This document shows, piece by piece, positions 1-8,741 of a stretch of DNA of 45,113 nt. The notes under the pieces were generated by a model. It saw only the letters and a list, made by a program, of their open reading frames with translations. It searched no databases and was not told where the DNA came from. The stretch comes from Candidatus Flavonifractor merdigallinarum (GTDB lineage: Bacteria; Bacillota; Clostridia; Oscillospirales; Oscillospiraceae). The position numbers and the translations under genes were made by a program. The DNA lies in contig DXDX01000077.1 in NCBI GenBank assembly GCA_019115265.1, positions 1 to 45,113 of the forward strand, read 5' to 3'. Every line of letters starts with the position of its first letter. The stretch's first letter is position 1.

Positions 1-41
1 CGTGCGGGAGGTCACAGGTTCAAGTCCTGTATCGTCCACCA
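1..41 (+). tRNA. 3' part of a tRNA, probably tRNA-Val(GAC), cut by window start
   Basis: The T arm is complete: stem ACAGG/CCTGT around the loop TTCAAGT at 14-30. It is followed by a seven-base acceptor strand, discriminator A and an encoded CCA at 39-41. Counting back over the five-base variable loop AGGTC puts base 1 (C) at anticodon position 36, so the codon starts with G (Val, Ala, Asp, Glu or Gly). The CGT at 36-38 and the body resemble clostridial tRNA-Val(GAC). The amino acid is an inference because the anticodon is mostly outside the window. Confidence 0.8.
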
Positions 42-44
42 GAA

Positions 45-84
45 AAAAGCCTTGAAACTTTCAGAGTTTCAAGGCTTTTCTTTT
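45..84 (+). terminator. Rho-independent terminator of the tRNA transcript
   Basis: A perfect 15-bp inverted repeat (45-59 with 65-79) with a five-base loop follows directly after the tRNA CCA and runs into a T-rich tail. The A-rich left arm would also let it work on the other strand. Confidence 0.85.
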
Positions 85-189
85 CCCCCGAACCGTCCTC
101 TTTTCTCGCGTTCTGCACCGGGCTGTTTGCAGCCCAAAGCAAACCTGCCCCCTCTGCTGGATGACGCAAAGTATAAAATCGTCGATTAG

Positions 190-384
190 GTGAAAAAGAG
201 GAGTATTGAAACCGGTATGCTCTCCGCTGCGCTCTCTCTTTTTGTCAGCTATTTGTGCGCTATCTTTGTCATTTTCACCGCTATACCCGGTCTATTGGAA
301 ATGACAGGTTATTTTTTCGCTCTTGCTGCCGATATAATATGGGTAATCTACTGGGAAGGGATGGAACGTCGAAACAAGCCATAG
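190..384 (+). CDS. possible small membrane protein (64 aa)
   Basis: This short reading frame starts at GTG 190. It encodes two hydrophobic stretches, roughly residues 10-33 and 38-54, and ends in a basic tail ERRNKP, so it would be a small two-helix membrane protein. The start is uncertain: GTG 190 has no clear ribosome site, while the in-frame ATG at 217 lies 13 bases after GAGGAG (198-203) and would give 55 residues. It ends 31 bases before the chemotaxis receptor and could be co-transcribed with it. I recognise no family. Composition is less GC-rich than the neighbours. It may not be a real gene. Confidence 0.4.
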   Translation: MKKRSIETGMLSAALSLFVSYLCAIFVIFTAIPGLLEMTGYFFALAADIIWVIYWEGMERRNKP

Positions 385-415
385 TTTTTGCTTCACGAAG
401 GGAGTCTGTTCAGAA

Positions 416-2478
416 ATGAAGGTCAAGAAAATACATTCCATTCAAGTTTCGCTGCTGCTCGTCATCATACCAGTGATGGCGATTTCACTGATTATCCTAT
501 CGGTCCTAGGGTATCTGACCTCCAAGCGCATCATCCGAAGCAGCGCTGAACAGGAAATGACACAGTCTTTGTCCGTCGCTTCTGAATCCATTGAAAAATC
601 CCTGTCCAACAACAGCATGGTAGCGGAGACATTGGCCCGCGGTGTGGAGTCGGTGTACCGGCAGGTCGGCACCGCCACCGATGCAGACACGCGCACCTAT
701 CAGGCTATGCTGACCTCTTTTGTCGCCAGCAATGATGAAACCTTTGGCGGCGGCATCTGGTTTGAGCCGTACGCCTACCGCCCCGAGGTGCAGTATTATT
801 CCCCCTACTGTATGCGGGAAAACGGCGTGGTCACCTATGTGAATAATTATTTTCTGGGCGACAATGTCCACTACACAGACCAGGACTGGTACAAAAACGT
901 CACCCGCACCTCGGAAAGCTCGGTCTGGTCCACCCCCTACTACGATGATTTTGCTCAGATCTCCATGGTGACCTCTTCCGCCCCCATGTACAAGGCGGAC
1001 GGCACCCTCCTGGGCGTCGCCACAGCCGACATCGACCTGACCCAGATGCAGCAGATGATTGTGTCTCTGCCGGTGTCCGCGCAGGGCGAGGCGTTTCTCC
1101 TGGATCAAGCCGGCGTATACATCGCCCACAAGGACAGCTCCAAACTGCTCAACGTCAATATCCTTGACGACAGCAACGCTTCGGTGGCCGCCCTGGGGCA
1201 GCAGATTCTGAGTGAAAAGAGGGAAGCGGCAGCTATACGATGGACGGCCAGCGCTATCTGGCGTGGTTCACACAGATTCCCGGCAGCGGCTGGTACATTG
1301 TCACCACCGCCTCTGAGCACAACCTGATGGCCGCCGCGGACAGTCTGGGCTGGACGCTGGCCGCTATCTGCATTGTGTTTATTATCCTCATTTTCTTTGT
1401 CCTCCATTTTTACCTGCGCAGCAGCATCATCCGGTCGATTCACAACCTGGATCGCATCACCGGGCAGATCGCAGACGGCAATCTGGATGTTGAATTCGAG
1501 CACAGCGCCAAAAATGAATTCAGCCATGTAAACCTCTCTCTGGAAAAAATGGTCCAGCGCCTCAAGGTCTATATTGCCTACATTGACGAGATTTCCGCGG
1601 TGTTGTCCAAAATGGCCCAAGGCGATTTCCAGTTTGAGCTGTATCAGGACTATACCGGTGAATTTGAGGTGGTAAAAGCTGGCCTCATCAACACCCGCAA
1701 CCACATCACGTCCACCCTCCGCGCCATTGCCGATTCGGCGGAGCAGGTCAATGTGAACGCCGAGCAGGTCTCCAGCGGTTCTCAGGTGCTGAGCCAGGGC
1801 GCGACGGAGCAGGCCAGCGCGGTGGAAGAGCTGTCCGCGACGGCCCAGGATATTCTGGAGAAAGTACAGCAGAACGCCGCCAACACACAGACCGCCAGTG
1901 ACGAGGCCAACGCCACAGGGACCAGCCTGCAGGAGAGCAGCCAGAAAATGCACGATCTGGTCTCCGCCATGGACACCATCAAGCAGACCTCCGATCAGAT
2001 TCAGGGCATCATCAAGACCATTGACGACATTGCATTCCAGACCAACATCCTCGCTCTGAACACCGCAGTGGAGGCCGCCCGCGTCGGCACCGCCGGAAAG
2101 GGCTTTGCCGTGGTGGCGGACGAGGTGCGGAGCCTGGCCGAGAAGTCCGCGCAGGCGTCCCAGATGACCCAGGAGATGATTCAAAACTCCATCGCCGCTG
2201 TGGAGCAGGGCAGCAATCTGGCCACCGAAACCGCCAAGGCTTTGGAGGACGCGGCCAGCAACGCACAAACCGTGGTCCAGGCCATTGCAGGTATCGCCCA
2301 GGCGTCCTCCGAGCAGGCCGATGCGGTATCTCAGGTGTCACAGGGTCTTGACCAGGTCTCCAGCGTGGTTCAGACCAACTCGGCGACGGCAGAAGAGAGC
2401 GCAGCTGCCAGCCAGGAGCTCTCCGGCCAGGCCAACACCCTCAAGCAGCTGATTGGAAAATTCAAACTTTCCATGTAA
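416..2478 (+). pseudogene. methyl-accepting chemotaxis protein, split by a -1 frameshift
   Basis: Two overlapping frames (416-1327 and 1240-2478) together make one receptor. The first begins with a membrane helix (about residues 11-33) and most of a dCache-type sensor domain. The second continues that domain ([17 protein letters not shown]), then a second membrane helix, a HAMP region and a cytoplasmic signalling hairpin whose tip reads [18 protein letters not shown] and [18 protein letters not shown]. This layout is typical of class I receptors that feed CheA/CheW; no CheR-binding tail is visible. The frame breaks near 1216-1223. Stepping back one base at the AAG codon (1217-1219) restores a natural sequence ([13 protein letters not shown]). 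The cause may be a one-base deletion, a sequencing error or programmed slippage. The start ATG 416 has AAGGGAG upstream. Confidence 0.85.
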
Positions 2479-2530
2479 CATCCCTGGTGTATCCGCAAGG
2501 CGTATCCCCATTCCCAAATTCCAGATGAAC

Positions 2531-2570
2531 AAAGCGGCTCTGATCCAAGTTTGGATCAGAGCCGCTTTTC
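2531..2570. terminator. bidirectional terminator between the chemotaxis receptor and the PP2C gene
   Basis: A near-perfect inverted repeat (2531-2548 with 2551-2568) begins with AAA and ends with TTTT. It lies between two convergent genes and can end transcription from both sides. Confidence 0.85.
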
Positions 2571-2576
2571 CATTTG

Positions 2577-3368
2577 TCACTGTACTTCCAGAACCAGAGC
2601 GGTCAAATTGTCCCGTCCCCCCTGCTCCAGGGCGGCATTTACCAGCGCCCAGGCCGCCTCCTCCGGGGTTCCCCGGCCCAGCAGCGCCCCCATCTGCGAG
2701 TGCTCCAGGCTGTCGCTCAGCCCGTCGGAGCACAGCAGCACCCGCTGGCCGGGGGCCAGGGTCCACTGGCCATAACAGGGGGCGGGGTCATACTCGCCGC
2801 AGTCCATGCCAAAATACTGGGTGAGCTGATGGGAGCGGGGGTCGGAAGACGGCGGCATTTTTCCGCCGGTCAGGCCAATGGCCCAGGCTTCCGCCGCCAT
2901 GGTGTGGTCCTGGGTGAGCTGCCGCAGCTGCCCATCGGCCAGCCGGTAGACGCGGCTGTCCCCCAGTCCGTAAATGCGGAGGGTGTTGTCCTGCACAGCG
3001 GCGGCGGCAATGGTGCTGCCCATCTGGCGGCCCTGCTCCTGGCAGGCCCGCCAGAACCGCCGGGACATGTGGATGAGGCTACGCACCCCCTCCTCCGGCT
3101 GTTCCCCGACGAGAAAAGCCTGCCGGCTCTGGTGCAGCCAGGACACCGCCACCAGGGCGGCCAGCTCCCCCTGCTGGTGCCCGCCCATTCCGTCGCACAC
3201 CGCAAAGAGGGCGGGCTGGGCGGTTGTTGTGTGCTCCAGCCGGTTCTCATTCAGCCGCTCGGGCGCTTTCCAGGTCCCGTTGAAGTAGTAGTTGTCCTCA
3301 TTTTTCTGGCGCAGCCGCCCCCTATGGCAGCAGACCGCCGCACTCAGGGTTCCATTACACCCAGTCAT
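2577..3368 (-). CDS. PP2C-family Ser/Thr protein phosphatase
   Basis: This 263-residue protein carries the metal-dependent PP2C signatures in order: RLRQKNEDNYY near the N-terminus, FAVCDGMGGHQQGE in the middle, a CSDGLSD motif near residue 210 and RDNLTALVLE at the C-terminus. The acidic residues of these motifs bind the two catalytic metals, and all are present. No membrane segment is seen, so it should be cytosolic. It is the last gene of a three-gene operon: its start overlaps the end of the RCC1/SLH gene by 14 bases, which suggests translational coupling and explains the weak ribosome site. By analogy with PrpC/PrkC pairs it probably reverses phosphorylation by the kinase encoded two genes upstream. 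The pairing is an inference from gene order. Confidence 0.95.
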   Translation of the reverse strand: MTGCNGTLSAAVCCHRGRLRQKNEDNYYFNGTWKAPERLNENRLEHTTTAQPALFAVCDGMGGHQQGELAALVAVSWLHQSRQAFLVGEQPEEGVRSLIHMSRRFWRACQEQGRQMGSTIAAAAVQDNTLRIYGLGDSRVYRLADGQLRQLTQDHTMAAEAWAIGLTGGKMPPSSDPRSHQLTQYFGMDCGEYDPAPCYGQWTLAPGQRVLLCSDGLSDSLEHSQMGALLGRGTPEEAAWALVNAALEQGGRDNLTALVLEVQ

Positions 3369-5016
3369 ATTTGTCCGCCAGCCGGGCGATGATGAGAAGT
3401 CCCTGCTCCCGGCTCAGCTTGGCGGTGGGAGAGAAGGTCTTGGCCCCGCTGCCCTGCATGATGTCGTTCTTGTAGGCATAGGCCACATAGGGGGCCGCCC
3501 AGCTGGCAATCTGGGGCGCGTCCTGATAGTAGGTCATGCTGCTGACCTGGGTGGGAATGGTGACCTTCTCCGCCGCCTTGAGGAAGGCGCACAGCATGGT
3601 GGCGGCCTCCTGCCGGGTCAGGGAGCTGTTGGGAGAGAAGGTGGTCTCCGAGGTGCCGTTGATGAATTTGAGGTTATAGGCCCGGACAATGTCGTCCTTC
3701 AGGGGGTGATCCTGAATATCGGTGAATTTATCCTGGTTGTTGGTCACAGAGGGGCTGCTGGTATGCAGCGTGCGGTACAGGCTCACCAGCAGATGGGCAA
3801 ACTCGGCCCGGGTGATGCTGTTCTGGTAGTTCCCCCACAGCAGCGGGGAGACCAGCCCAGTATCATAGAGCTCGGAGAGTTCCCCCTTGGCCCAGCTGCT
3901 GGCAGAGTCCAGATTGTCCGTTTGATAGAGGTCCACCCCTTTGAGGGTAACCACCCGCTGGGGTGTCTCCGCGTTTACATTCTTCTTGGTCCCCAGCTGA
4001 TAGTTCTTGTTGCGGCCCCAGGCGTACAGTGTGCCCTGCTCGGTGAGGAACATGCTGTGATATACCCCGCAGTTGATCTGGGCGGGCACCACATTGGAGG
4101 TGAGGGTGACCGGCTTGGGGGTGTTCTGGCTGATGGTGGCGCTGCCACCGCCCAGCTGGCCGTACTCCCCATAGCCCCAGGTATAGAGCTTCTGGTCCTT
4201 GGTGAGGGCCATGGAGCAGTCGGTACCGGCGGCCACCTGGACGGCGTTCTTGACGGTGGTCACCTCCACCGGCACTGCGGAGTCCTCGCTGGAGCGGCTG
4301 CCCAGCTGGCCATTGCTGTTGGAGCCCCAGGCGTAGATGGTGCCGTCAAAGCTCACCGCCAGAGAGTGCCGGTGTCCGGCGGCGATGTCCACAATGTTAA
4401 AGAGGCCGTCCACCTTTTTGGGCGTGGCGCTGTCGGTGGTATCGCCGGTGCCCAGCTGGCCGTCCCAGTTGGAGCCCCAGGCGTAGACATAGCCGTCGGT
4501 GGTGAGGGCCAGGAAGTGGCTGCCGCCGGCGTCCACAGCGGCAATATCGCTCAGCCCCTTCACCTGGGCAGGTGTGCCGCCCAGCGCCCACTGCCACACG
4601 GTGCCGTCGCTCTTCAGTGCCACCAAATCCGTCTGACCGGCGGAGATGGCCACCACACCGGCAAGGCCCTTGACCTGTGTGGGCTTACTCTGTACGCTGC
4701 CGCCCCAGGTGTAGACGGTGCCGTCAAACTTCAGCGCGGCGGAGAAGTTGTAGCCCGCTGCCACTGCCACCATGCTCTCCAGGCCATCCACGGCCTTGGG
4801 GGACTGGAGCTCTGTTTCATCGGGCATGCCCAGCTGCATCTCCTGATTGGAGCCGCAGACCAGCACCTCTCCGTCGTCGGAGAGGAAAATGCTGTGGGAC
4901 ATGCCGCCATCCGCCAGCAGATTCTGCCGGTTGGTGCTCACGGCGTAGGCCGGAACACAGGCCACCATAATGGCCAAAACCACCATCAGAGCCGCCATCC
5001 GTCTCCATACTTTCAT
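3355..5016 (-). CDS. secreted RCC1-repeat protein with C-terminal SLH domains
   Basis: The start is ATG 5016, eight bases after AGGAGG; a longer frame from 5037 would place that ribosome site inside the gene. The 553-residue product begins with a Sec signal peptide (about 25 residues, ending AYA). Five or more RCC1-type beta-propeller blades follow, with motifs such as VYAWGSNWDGQLGTG, IYAWGSNSNGQLG and LYAWGRNKNYQLG. The last 170 residues form SLH-like modules (ITRAEFAHLL, LTRQEAATML, LSREQGLLII), which usually attach proteins to cell-wall polymers. It is therefore probably a surface-displayed propeller. It lies between a transmembrane kinase (44-base gap) and a PP2C phosphatase (overlap), so it may present a ligand or regulate the kinase exterior. 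That role is an inference. Confidence 0.92.
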   Translation of the reverse strand: MKVWRRMAALMVVLAIMVACVPAYAVSTNRQNLLADGGMSHSIFLSDDGEVLVCGSNQEMQLGMPDETELQSPKAVDGLESMVAVAAGYNFSAALKFDGTVYTWGGSVQSKPTQVKGLAGVVAISAGQTDLVALKSDGTVWQWALGGTPAQVKGLSDIAAVDAGGSHFLALTTDGYVYAWGSNWDGQLGTGDTTDSATPKKVDGLFNIVDIAAGHRHSLAVSFDGTIYAWGSNSNGQLGSRSSEDSAVPVEVTTVKNAVQVAAGTDCSMALTKDQKLYTWGYGEYGQLGGGSATISQNTPKPVTLTSNVVPAQINCGVYHSMFLTEQGTLYAWGRNKNYQLGTKKNVNAETPQRVVTLKGVDLYQTDNLDSASSWAKGELSELYDTGLVSPLLWGNYQNSITRAEFAHLLVSLYRTLHTSSPSVTNNQDKFTDIQDHPLKDDIVRAYNLKFINGTSETTFSPNSSLTRQEAATMLCAFLKAAEKVTIPTQVSSMTYYQDAPQIASWAAPYVAYAYKNDIMQGSGAKTFSPTAKLSREQGLLIIARLADKYDWV

Positions 5017-5060
5017 ATCCGTTCCTCCTCTTCTCATTCAAACTATATCTGTATTTCCGG

Positions 5061-7676
5061 TCAGCTGACCGACACGGTACAGCTGGCGCTGTGCCCGGCG
5101 CAGCTGGCGGTAATCACCGCAGTACCCGGCTTGATGGCCCTGACCTGGCCGGAACTGCTCACCGTGGCCACGCTGGGATTGGAGCTGCTCCAGGTTACGC
5201 TCCGGTTGGTGGCGTTGGAGGGGCTCACGGTGGCCGACAGGGTCATGCTGCCGCCCACATCCAGCAGCGCGCTGCTCCGGGAGATACTCACACTGCTCAC
5301 CGCGATGGTGCTGGGAGTGGGCTTGGGGGTGGGTTTCGGCGCGGGCGTGGGGGTAGGCGCCGGTTTCGGGGTGGCCGCCGGCTTGGGGGTGGCGGCGGGT
5401 TTGGCCGTCGGTTTTGCTGTGGGCCTGGGGGTGGGCTTGGCTGTGGGTTTCGCCGTCGGCTTGGGCGTGGCGGTGGGCGCTGTGGTGGGGGCCGCCGACG
5501 CGGTGGGTGTGGGTGTGGCGGTGGGCGCGCCGCTCACGGTGGTCACATGGGCCACCGGGGTCCAGTCCTGGACCGGGTTGCCGTCCGCCGTCAATGTCAC
5601 CAACTGGCTCAGCCCCGCCAGAGGGGTGAGGTCGGTCACCTGGTTACTGCTGATGTCCAGATGGGTCAGGCGGGTGAGTTTTGAGACAAATGCCAGCGAG
5701 GTCAGCCCTGTCCCCCGCAAGTTCAAATATTCCAGTCCTTCCGGCAGCAGCGACAGCTCCGCTGGGTCAGACAGTGTGCATCCGTTCAGATTCAAGGTTG
5801 TGAGGCGGCTCAATTCCGCCAGCGGGGCCAGACTGTCCAGCTTTTGTCCGCTCAGGTCCAGCGTGGTCAGGTTGGGCAGCTGTTTTAAATCGGACAGGCT
5901 CTGGACGGTCACGCCGCTGGAAGTCCCCGCCTGCACGCTCTGCAAGGTGTCCAGCATGTCCGTCCGGAGCGGGCTATCCGCGGTGAGGCCCAGCGCATTG
6001 CGCACCGCCGCCTCCAGACCGGCATCCTGAAAGACTGCGGTCTCCTGAATAGAGGGAGACGCATGGTCTTCCAAGTCAAACCAGGACATCTCCGCATGGG
6101 AGGTCTGGGCGGGGTCCCCGGTCTCGGGGGGCTGTGACCGCTCTGCCAGGTTCACCCCCTGCCCCAGCAGGAGGAATACCGCGACGGCCGCCACTGCCAC
6201 ACCGCCGCCCGCCCCCAGCATCAGCGGCAGTTTGGACTTTTTCGCCCCCTCGGGGGACGGCTTGGCGCTGCCGGACGGCTGAGACGCCGGCTTTTGGGGG
6301 GCTTTCTTTTTGGCTTTGGGCGGCTGGGGCGGCTGATACAGCGGATAGGAGGGCGCTTTGGGCGGCGGAGGCGCGCTCTGGTTTTGCTCCGGCGTCTCCT
6401 GCGTCAGAAGCACGGTGGCCTCCCGGGCCCGGTCCTGCTGATAGAAGATGGTGGGCTCCTGCGGCTCAGGCTCCTGCGCCAGATAGACGGTGCCCTCCTC
6501 CGGCGGCCTGGGCGGAACCGGCTCCGGGTTCCGCTCCGGCGCAGGCGTTTCCGGTTGAGGAGCGGGTGCCGCTTCTCCTGTCGTTGCCCCGCTGCGGGTA
6601 CTGTGTCCCTCCCCGCCGTGGGTGGCAGAGGGGGAGAGATTGGCGGCGGAGAACAGCTCCATCTGCTCCCGCATCAGCCAGTCGGAGCGGGAGCCGGTGG
6701 CGTGTCCATCCCCCAGCGCCCCCAGAACCACCCGGTTTGCCCCCTCCAGGGACAGGCTCTGGCGGTAGTGGACCAGCGCCGCGCACAGGGCGGCGGCGTC
6801 CTCATAGCGGTCCTGGGGGCGGAAGGCGCAGGCTTTGAGGACAATCTCCGCCAGGGCGGCGTCCGCCAGAGCCGGCGCGGGGAGGGGCTCCCCCTGGAGG
6901 CGGCGGCGGTGGGCCTGGTTGTTGGCCTCATAGGACACAGCGGCGGGGGGAAGGGGCAGGAAGGGGCTGCGGTTTCCGTTGAGCAGCCGGTAGAGCACCA
7001 GCCCCAGGGAGTAAATATCCACCCGGTAGTCGCCCTCGCCGCCCCGGGCCACCTCGGGGGCCATAAAGGCGAAGGTGCCCTTGGCGGAGAGGTTGCTCCG
7101 CGTCTTTTCCATGGTGCGGGCCACGCCGAAGTCGCCCAGCTTGAAGTGCCCGCTGCTGTGGACAAAGATGTTGGCGGGCTTGATGTCCCGGTGGATGATT
7201 TTCTCCCGCTGGAGGGCCATGAGAGCCATACAGATGTCACAGCCCAGCTGCACCACATCCGCCACCGTCAGCGGGTGGGCGCGGATGTAGTCCACCAGTC
7301 CGGTGAGCAGCTCCATCTTGATAAAAATATCATAGCCCGGCTCCCCGGTCCGGGGAATCACCTTGTGCTCCTCGTAAGAGACAATGTTGGCGTTGCCCTT
7401 GAGGGCATAGTTGATGTTAATCTCCGCCATCAGGGCGCGGAGCACCTGTTCATAGTAGCTCTGAAGGGTGGCCTCGTCGTGGACCAGCCCCTCGCTGTAC
7501 AGCTCTTTGGTCTGATTGGGGTCGGTGGGAATGGGGATGTACTTGATGGCCGAGTAGTAGTGCTTGCCCAGCTCCACCTTCTCCGCCAGATACACCTTGC
7601 CATAGGACCCCTGCCCCAGCAGACGTACACTGCGCCACTCCCCCCAGAGCGGCTCAAATTCGCGAATGTCCCGCAC
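5061..7676 (-). CDS. transmembrane Ser/Thr protein kinase with extracellular LRR, Thr/Pro-rich linker and Big2 domain
   Basis: This 871-residue protein starts at GTG 7676 behind GAGGTGAT. It opens with a Hanks-type kinase: glycine loop GQGSYG (21-26), catalytic Lys45, HRDIKPAN (162-169), DFG (182-184) and APE (206-208). All key residues are present, so it should be active. A proline-rich juxtamembrane stretch (about 345-480) leads to one membrane helix (near 490-510). Outside come leucine-rich repeats (about 560-700, NLTTLDLSGQKLDSLAPLAEL and similar blocks), a repetitive Thr/Pro/Lys/Ala linker, and a C-terminal bacterial Ig-like (Big2) domain (SVTWSSSNPSVATVSSSGQV). Typical PrkC kinases carry PASTA repeats instead, so this one probably senses something other than muropeptides. 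It heads the operon with the RCC1/SLH protein and PP2C. Confidence 0.94.
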   Translation of the reverse strand: MRDIREFEPLWGEWRSVRLLGQGSYGKVYLAEKVELGKHYYSAIKYIPIPTDPNQTKELYSEGLVHDEATLQSYYEQVLRALMAEININYALKGNANIVSYEEHKVIPRTGEPGYDIFIKMELLTGLVDYIRAHPLTVADVVQLGCDICMALMALQREKIIHRDIKPANIFVHSSGHFKLGDFGVARTMEKTRSNLSAKGTFAFMAPEVARGGEGDYRVDIYSLGLVLYRLLNGNRSPFLPLPPAAVSYEANNQAHRRRLQGEPLPAPALADAALAEIVLKACAFRPQDRYEDAAALCAALVHYRQSLSLEGANRVVLGALGDGHATGSRSDWLMREQMELFSAANLSPSATHGGEGHSTRSGATTGEAAPAPQPETPAPERNPEPVPPRPPEEGTVYLAQEPEPQEPTIFYQQDRAREATVLLTQETPEQNQSAPPPPKAPSYPLYQPPQPPKAKKKAPQKPASQPSGSAKPSPEGAKKSKLPLMLGAGGGVAVAAVAVFLLLGQGVNLAERSQPPETGDPAQTSHAEMSWFDLEDHASPSIQETAVFQDAGLEAAVRNALGLTADSPLRTDMLDTLQSVQAGTSSGVTVQSLSDLKQLPNLTTLDLSGQKLDSLAPLAELSRLTTLNLNGCTLSDPAELSLLPEGLEYLNLRGTGLTSLAFVSKLTRLTHLDISSNQVTDLTPLAGLSQLVTLTADGNPVQDWTPVAHVTTVSGAPTATPTPTASAAPTTAPTATPKPTAKPTAKPTPRPTAKPTAKPAATPKPAATPKPAPTPTPAPKPTPKPTPSTIAVSSVSISRSSALLDVGGSMTLSATVSPSNATNRSVTWSSSNPSVATVSSSGQVRAIKPGTAVITASCAGHSASCTVSVS
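5310..5530 (-). repeat. low-complexity tract coding the kinase Thr/Pro linker
   Basis: Short degenerate units encode repeated TPKP, KPTA and TPAP motifs in the kinase exterior, between the leucine-rich repeats and the Big2 domain. The linker probably spans the cell wall. Such tracts can change length by slippage. Confidence 0.75.
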
Positions 7677-7758
7677 ACTATCACCTCATGGCTGCCGCCA
7701 ATTCCGTACTCCCTGTGGGTGAGACATCGCCTTTCCACAGAAAGCCACGATTTCTTGT

Positions 7759-7787
7759 ATTATAACATATTGCGAAGAAATTTCCAA
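7759..7787 (-). promoter_or_regulatory. sigma-A-type promoter of the kinase operon
   Basis: Read on the minus strand: TTGGAA (7782-7787), 17 bases, TATAAT (7759-7764). The expected start of transcription is near 7752, giving a leader of about 75 bases before GTG 7676. Confidence 0.7.
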
Positions 7788-7848
7788 AATTTTTTCTCCC
7801 ACATCCAGAATCCGTCAAAAAGGTCCCCCCCCATCCGCCCGGCGCATA

Positions 7849-7881
7849 CAAAAAATCCCCCCCGGTCCACGCCGGGAGGGA
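7849..7881 (-). terminator. terminator after the lspA-pseudouridine synthase-HAD operon
   Basis: A ten-base stem with one mismatch around a six-base loop, followed on the minus strand by seven T, lies about 40 bases after the HAD gene. Confidence 0.8.
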
Positions 7882-7919
7882 TGGGCGGGGCAGACCCGCC
7901 TCCACTGATTCTGTTTTCC

Positions 7920-8726
7920 TCAATACCGCTGGTCCAGCAGCGCGATAATCTGGGCAATACAGCTCTCATCACAGCTGCCCACCAGACGCGCCCCCCATTC
8001 CTTCACCGCCGGGGCGCAGTTGGCAGGGGCGAAAGGGATGGCGGAGATGGTCAGCATGGGGATGTCGTTCTCATTGTCCCCCACACAGTAGATGTGCTCC
8101 CGCGCAATGCCCAGGCGCTGGGCCAGGCGGAGCACCATTCCGCCCTTGTGGCTCCCCTTCCGGGTGACCTCCAGTAGCACCTGATTGGAGAAGATGGCCT
8201 CGTAGTGCTCCTCCCAGCGGGTGAGAATGTACGCTCTGGCTCGCTCCAGCACGTCCCGCCGCTGCTCCAGCAGCACCTTGGTCAGGGGCAGCGGGATGTC
8301 CGCCACCGGGCACTCCGTCCCGGAGACATGGGTGTAGGACAGGTGGTTGTAGGTGACCTCGTTGGGGTTGTGGTAGAAGATCTCCTCCCCGTGGTAGGCC
8401 TCCAGCCCCAGCTCCGGGATGGCCCCGGTGAGCTCCAGCAAATCGCCTCCAATCCGCTCCGGCAAAAAGGTCTGCTCCACCATGACCCCGGCGGCAAAGT
8501 CATAGAGGGCCGCCCCGTTGGAGAGGACCACCGGCGCGTTGATGGGGGCCAGCTTGGCGCAGGGGGCAAAGGTGGTGTAGGCCCGCCCGGTGGCCACGGT
8601 AAAGGTGCCCCCCTCCTCAATAAAGCGCTGAATGGCCGCCACATTCTCCGGGGAGACGGTGCGGTTTGAGCCGTAGAGGGTATCGTCAAAGTCACTGGCC
8701 AGCAAAACGCCGCTGAATTTTCCCAT
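7920..8726 (-). CDS. Cof-type HAD hydrolase (subclass IIB phosphatase)
   Basis: This 268-residue cytosolic protein has the haloacid dehalogenase motifs: DFDDTL at residues 12-17 (nucleophile Asp12 and acid/base Asp14), a motif II region after VATGRAYTTF, and the metal-binding GDNENDIPML near residue 214. The large insert between motifs II and III is the type IIB cap of the Cof/YkrA-like group, whose members dephosphorylate small molecules such as sugar phosphates, FMN or PLP. The real substrate cannot be read from the sequence. It starts 15 bases after the pseudouridine synthase gene and is the last gene of the lspA operon. Confidence 0.93.
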   Translation of the reverse strand: MGKFSGVLLASDFDDTLYGSNRTVSPENVAAIQRFIEEGGTFTVATGRAYTTFAPCAKLAPINAPVVLSNGAALYDFAAGVMVEQTFLPERIGGDLLELTGAIPELGLEAYHGEEIFYHNPNEVTYNHLSYTHVSGTECPVADIPLPLTKVLLEQRRDVLERARAYILTRWEEHYEAIFSNQVLLEVTRKGSHKGGMVLRLAQRLGIAREHIYCVGDNENDIPMLTISAIPFAPANCAPAVKEWGARLVGSCDESCIAQIIALLDQRY

Positions 8727-8741
8727 AGCACACCCTCCTTC

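Noticed and set aside
3292..6030. 912-residue open frame on the plus strand over the kinase and RCC1 genes
   Set aside because: It lies antisense to three clearly recognised proteins, is low-complexity Gly/Val/His-rich, and has no ribosome site. High GC content opens such frames.
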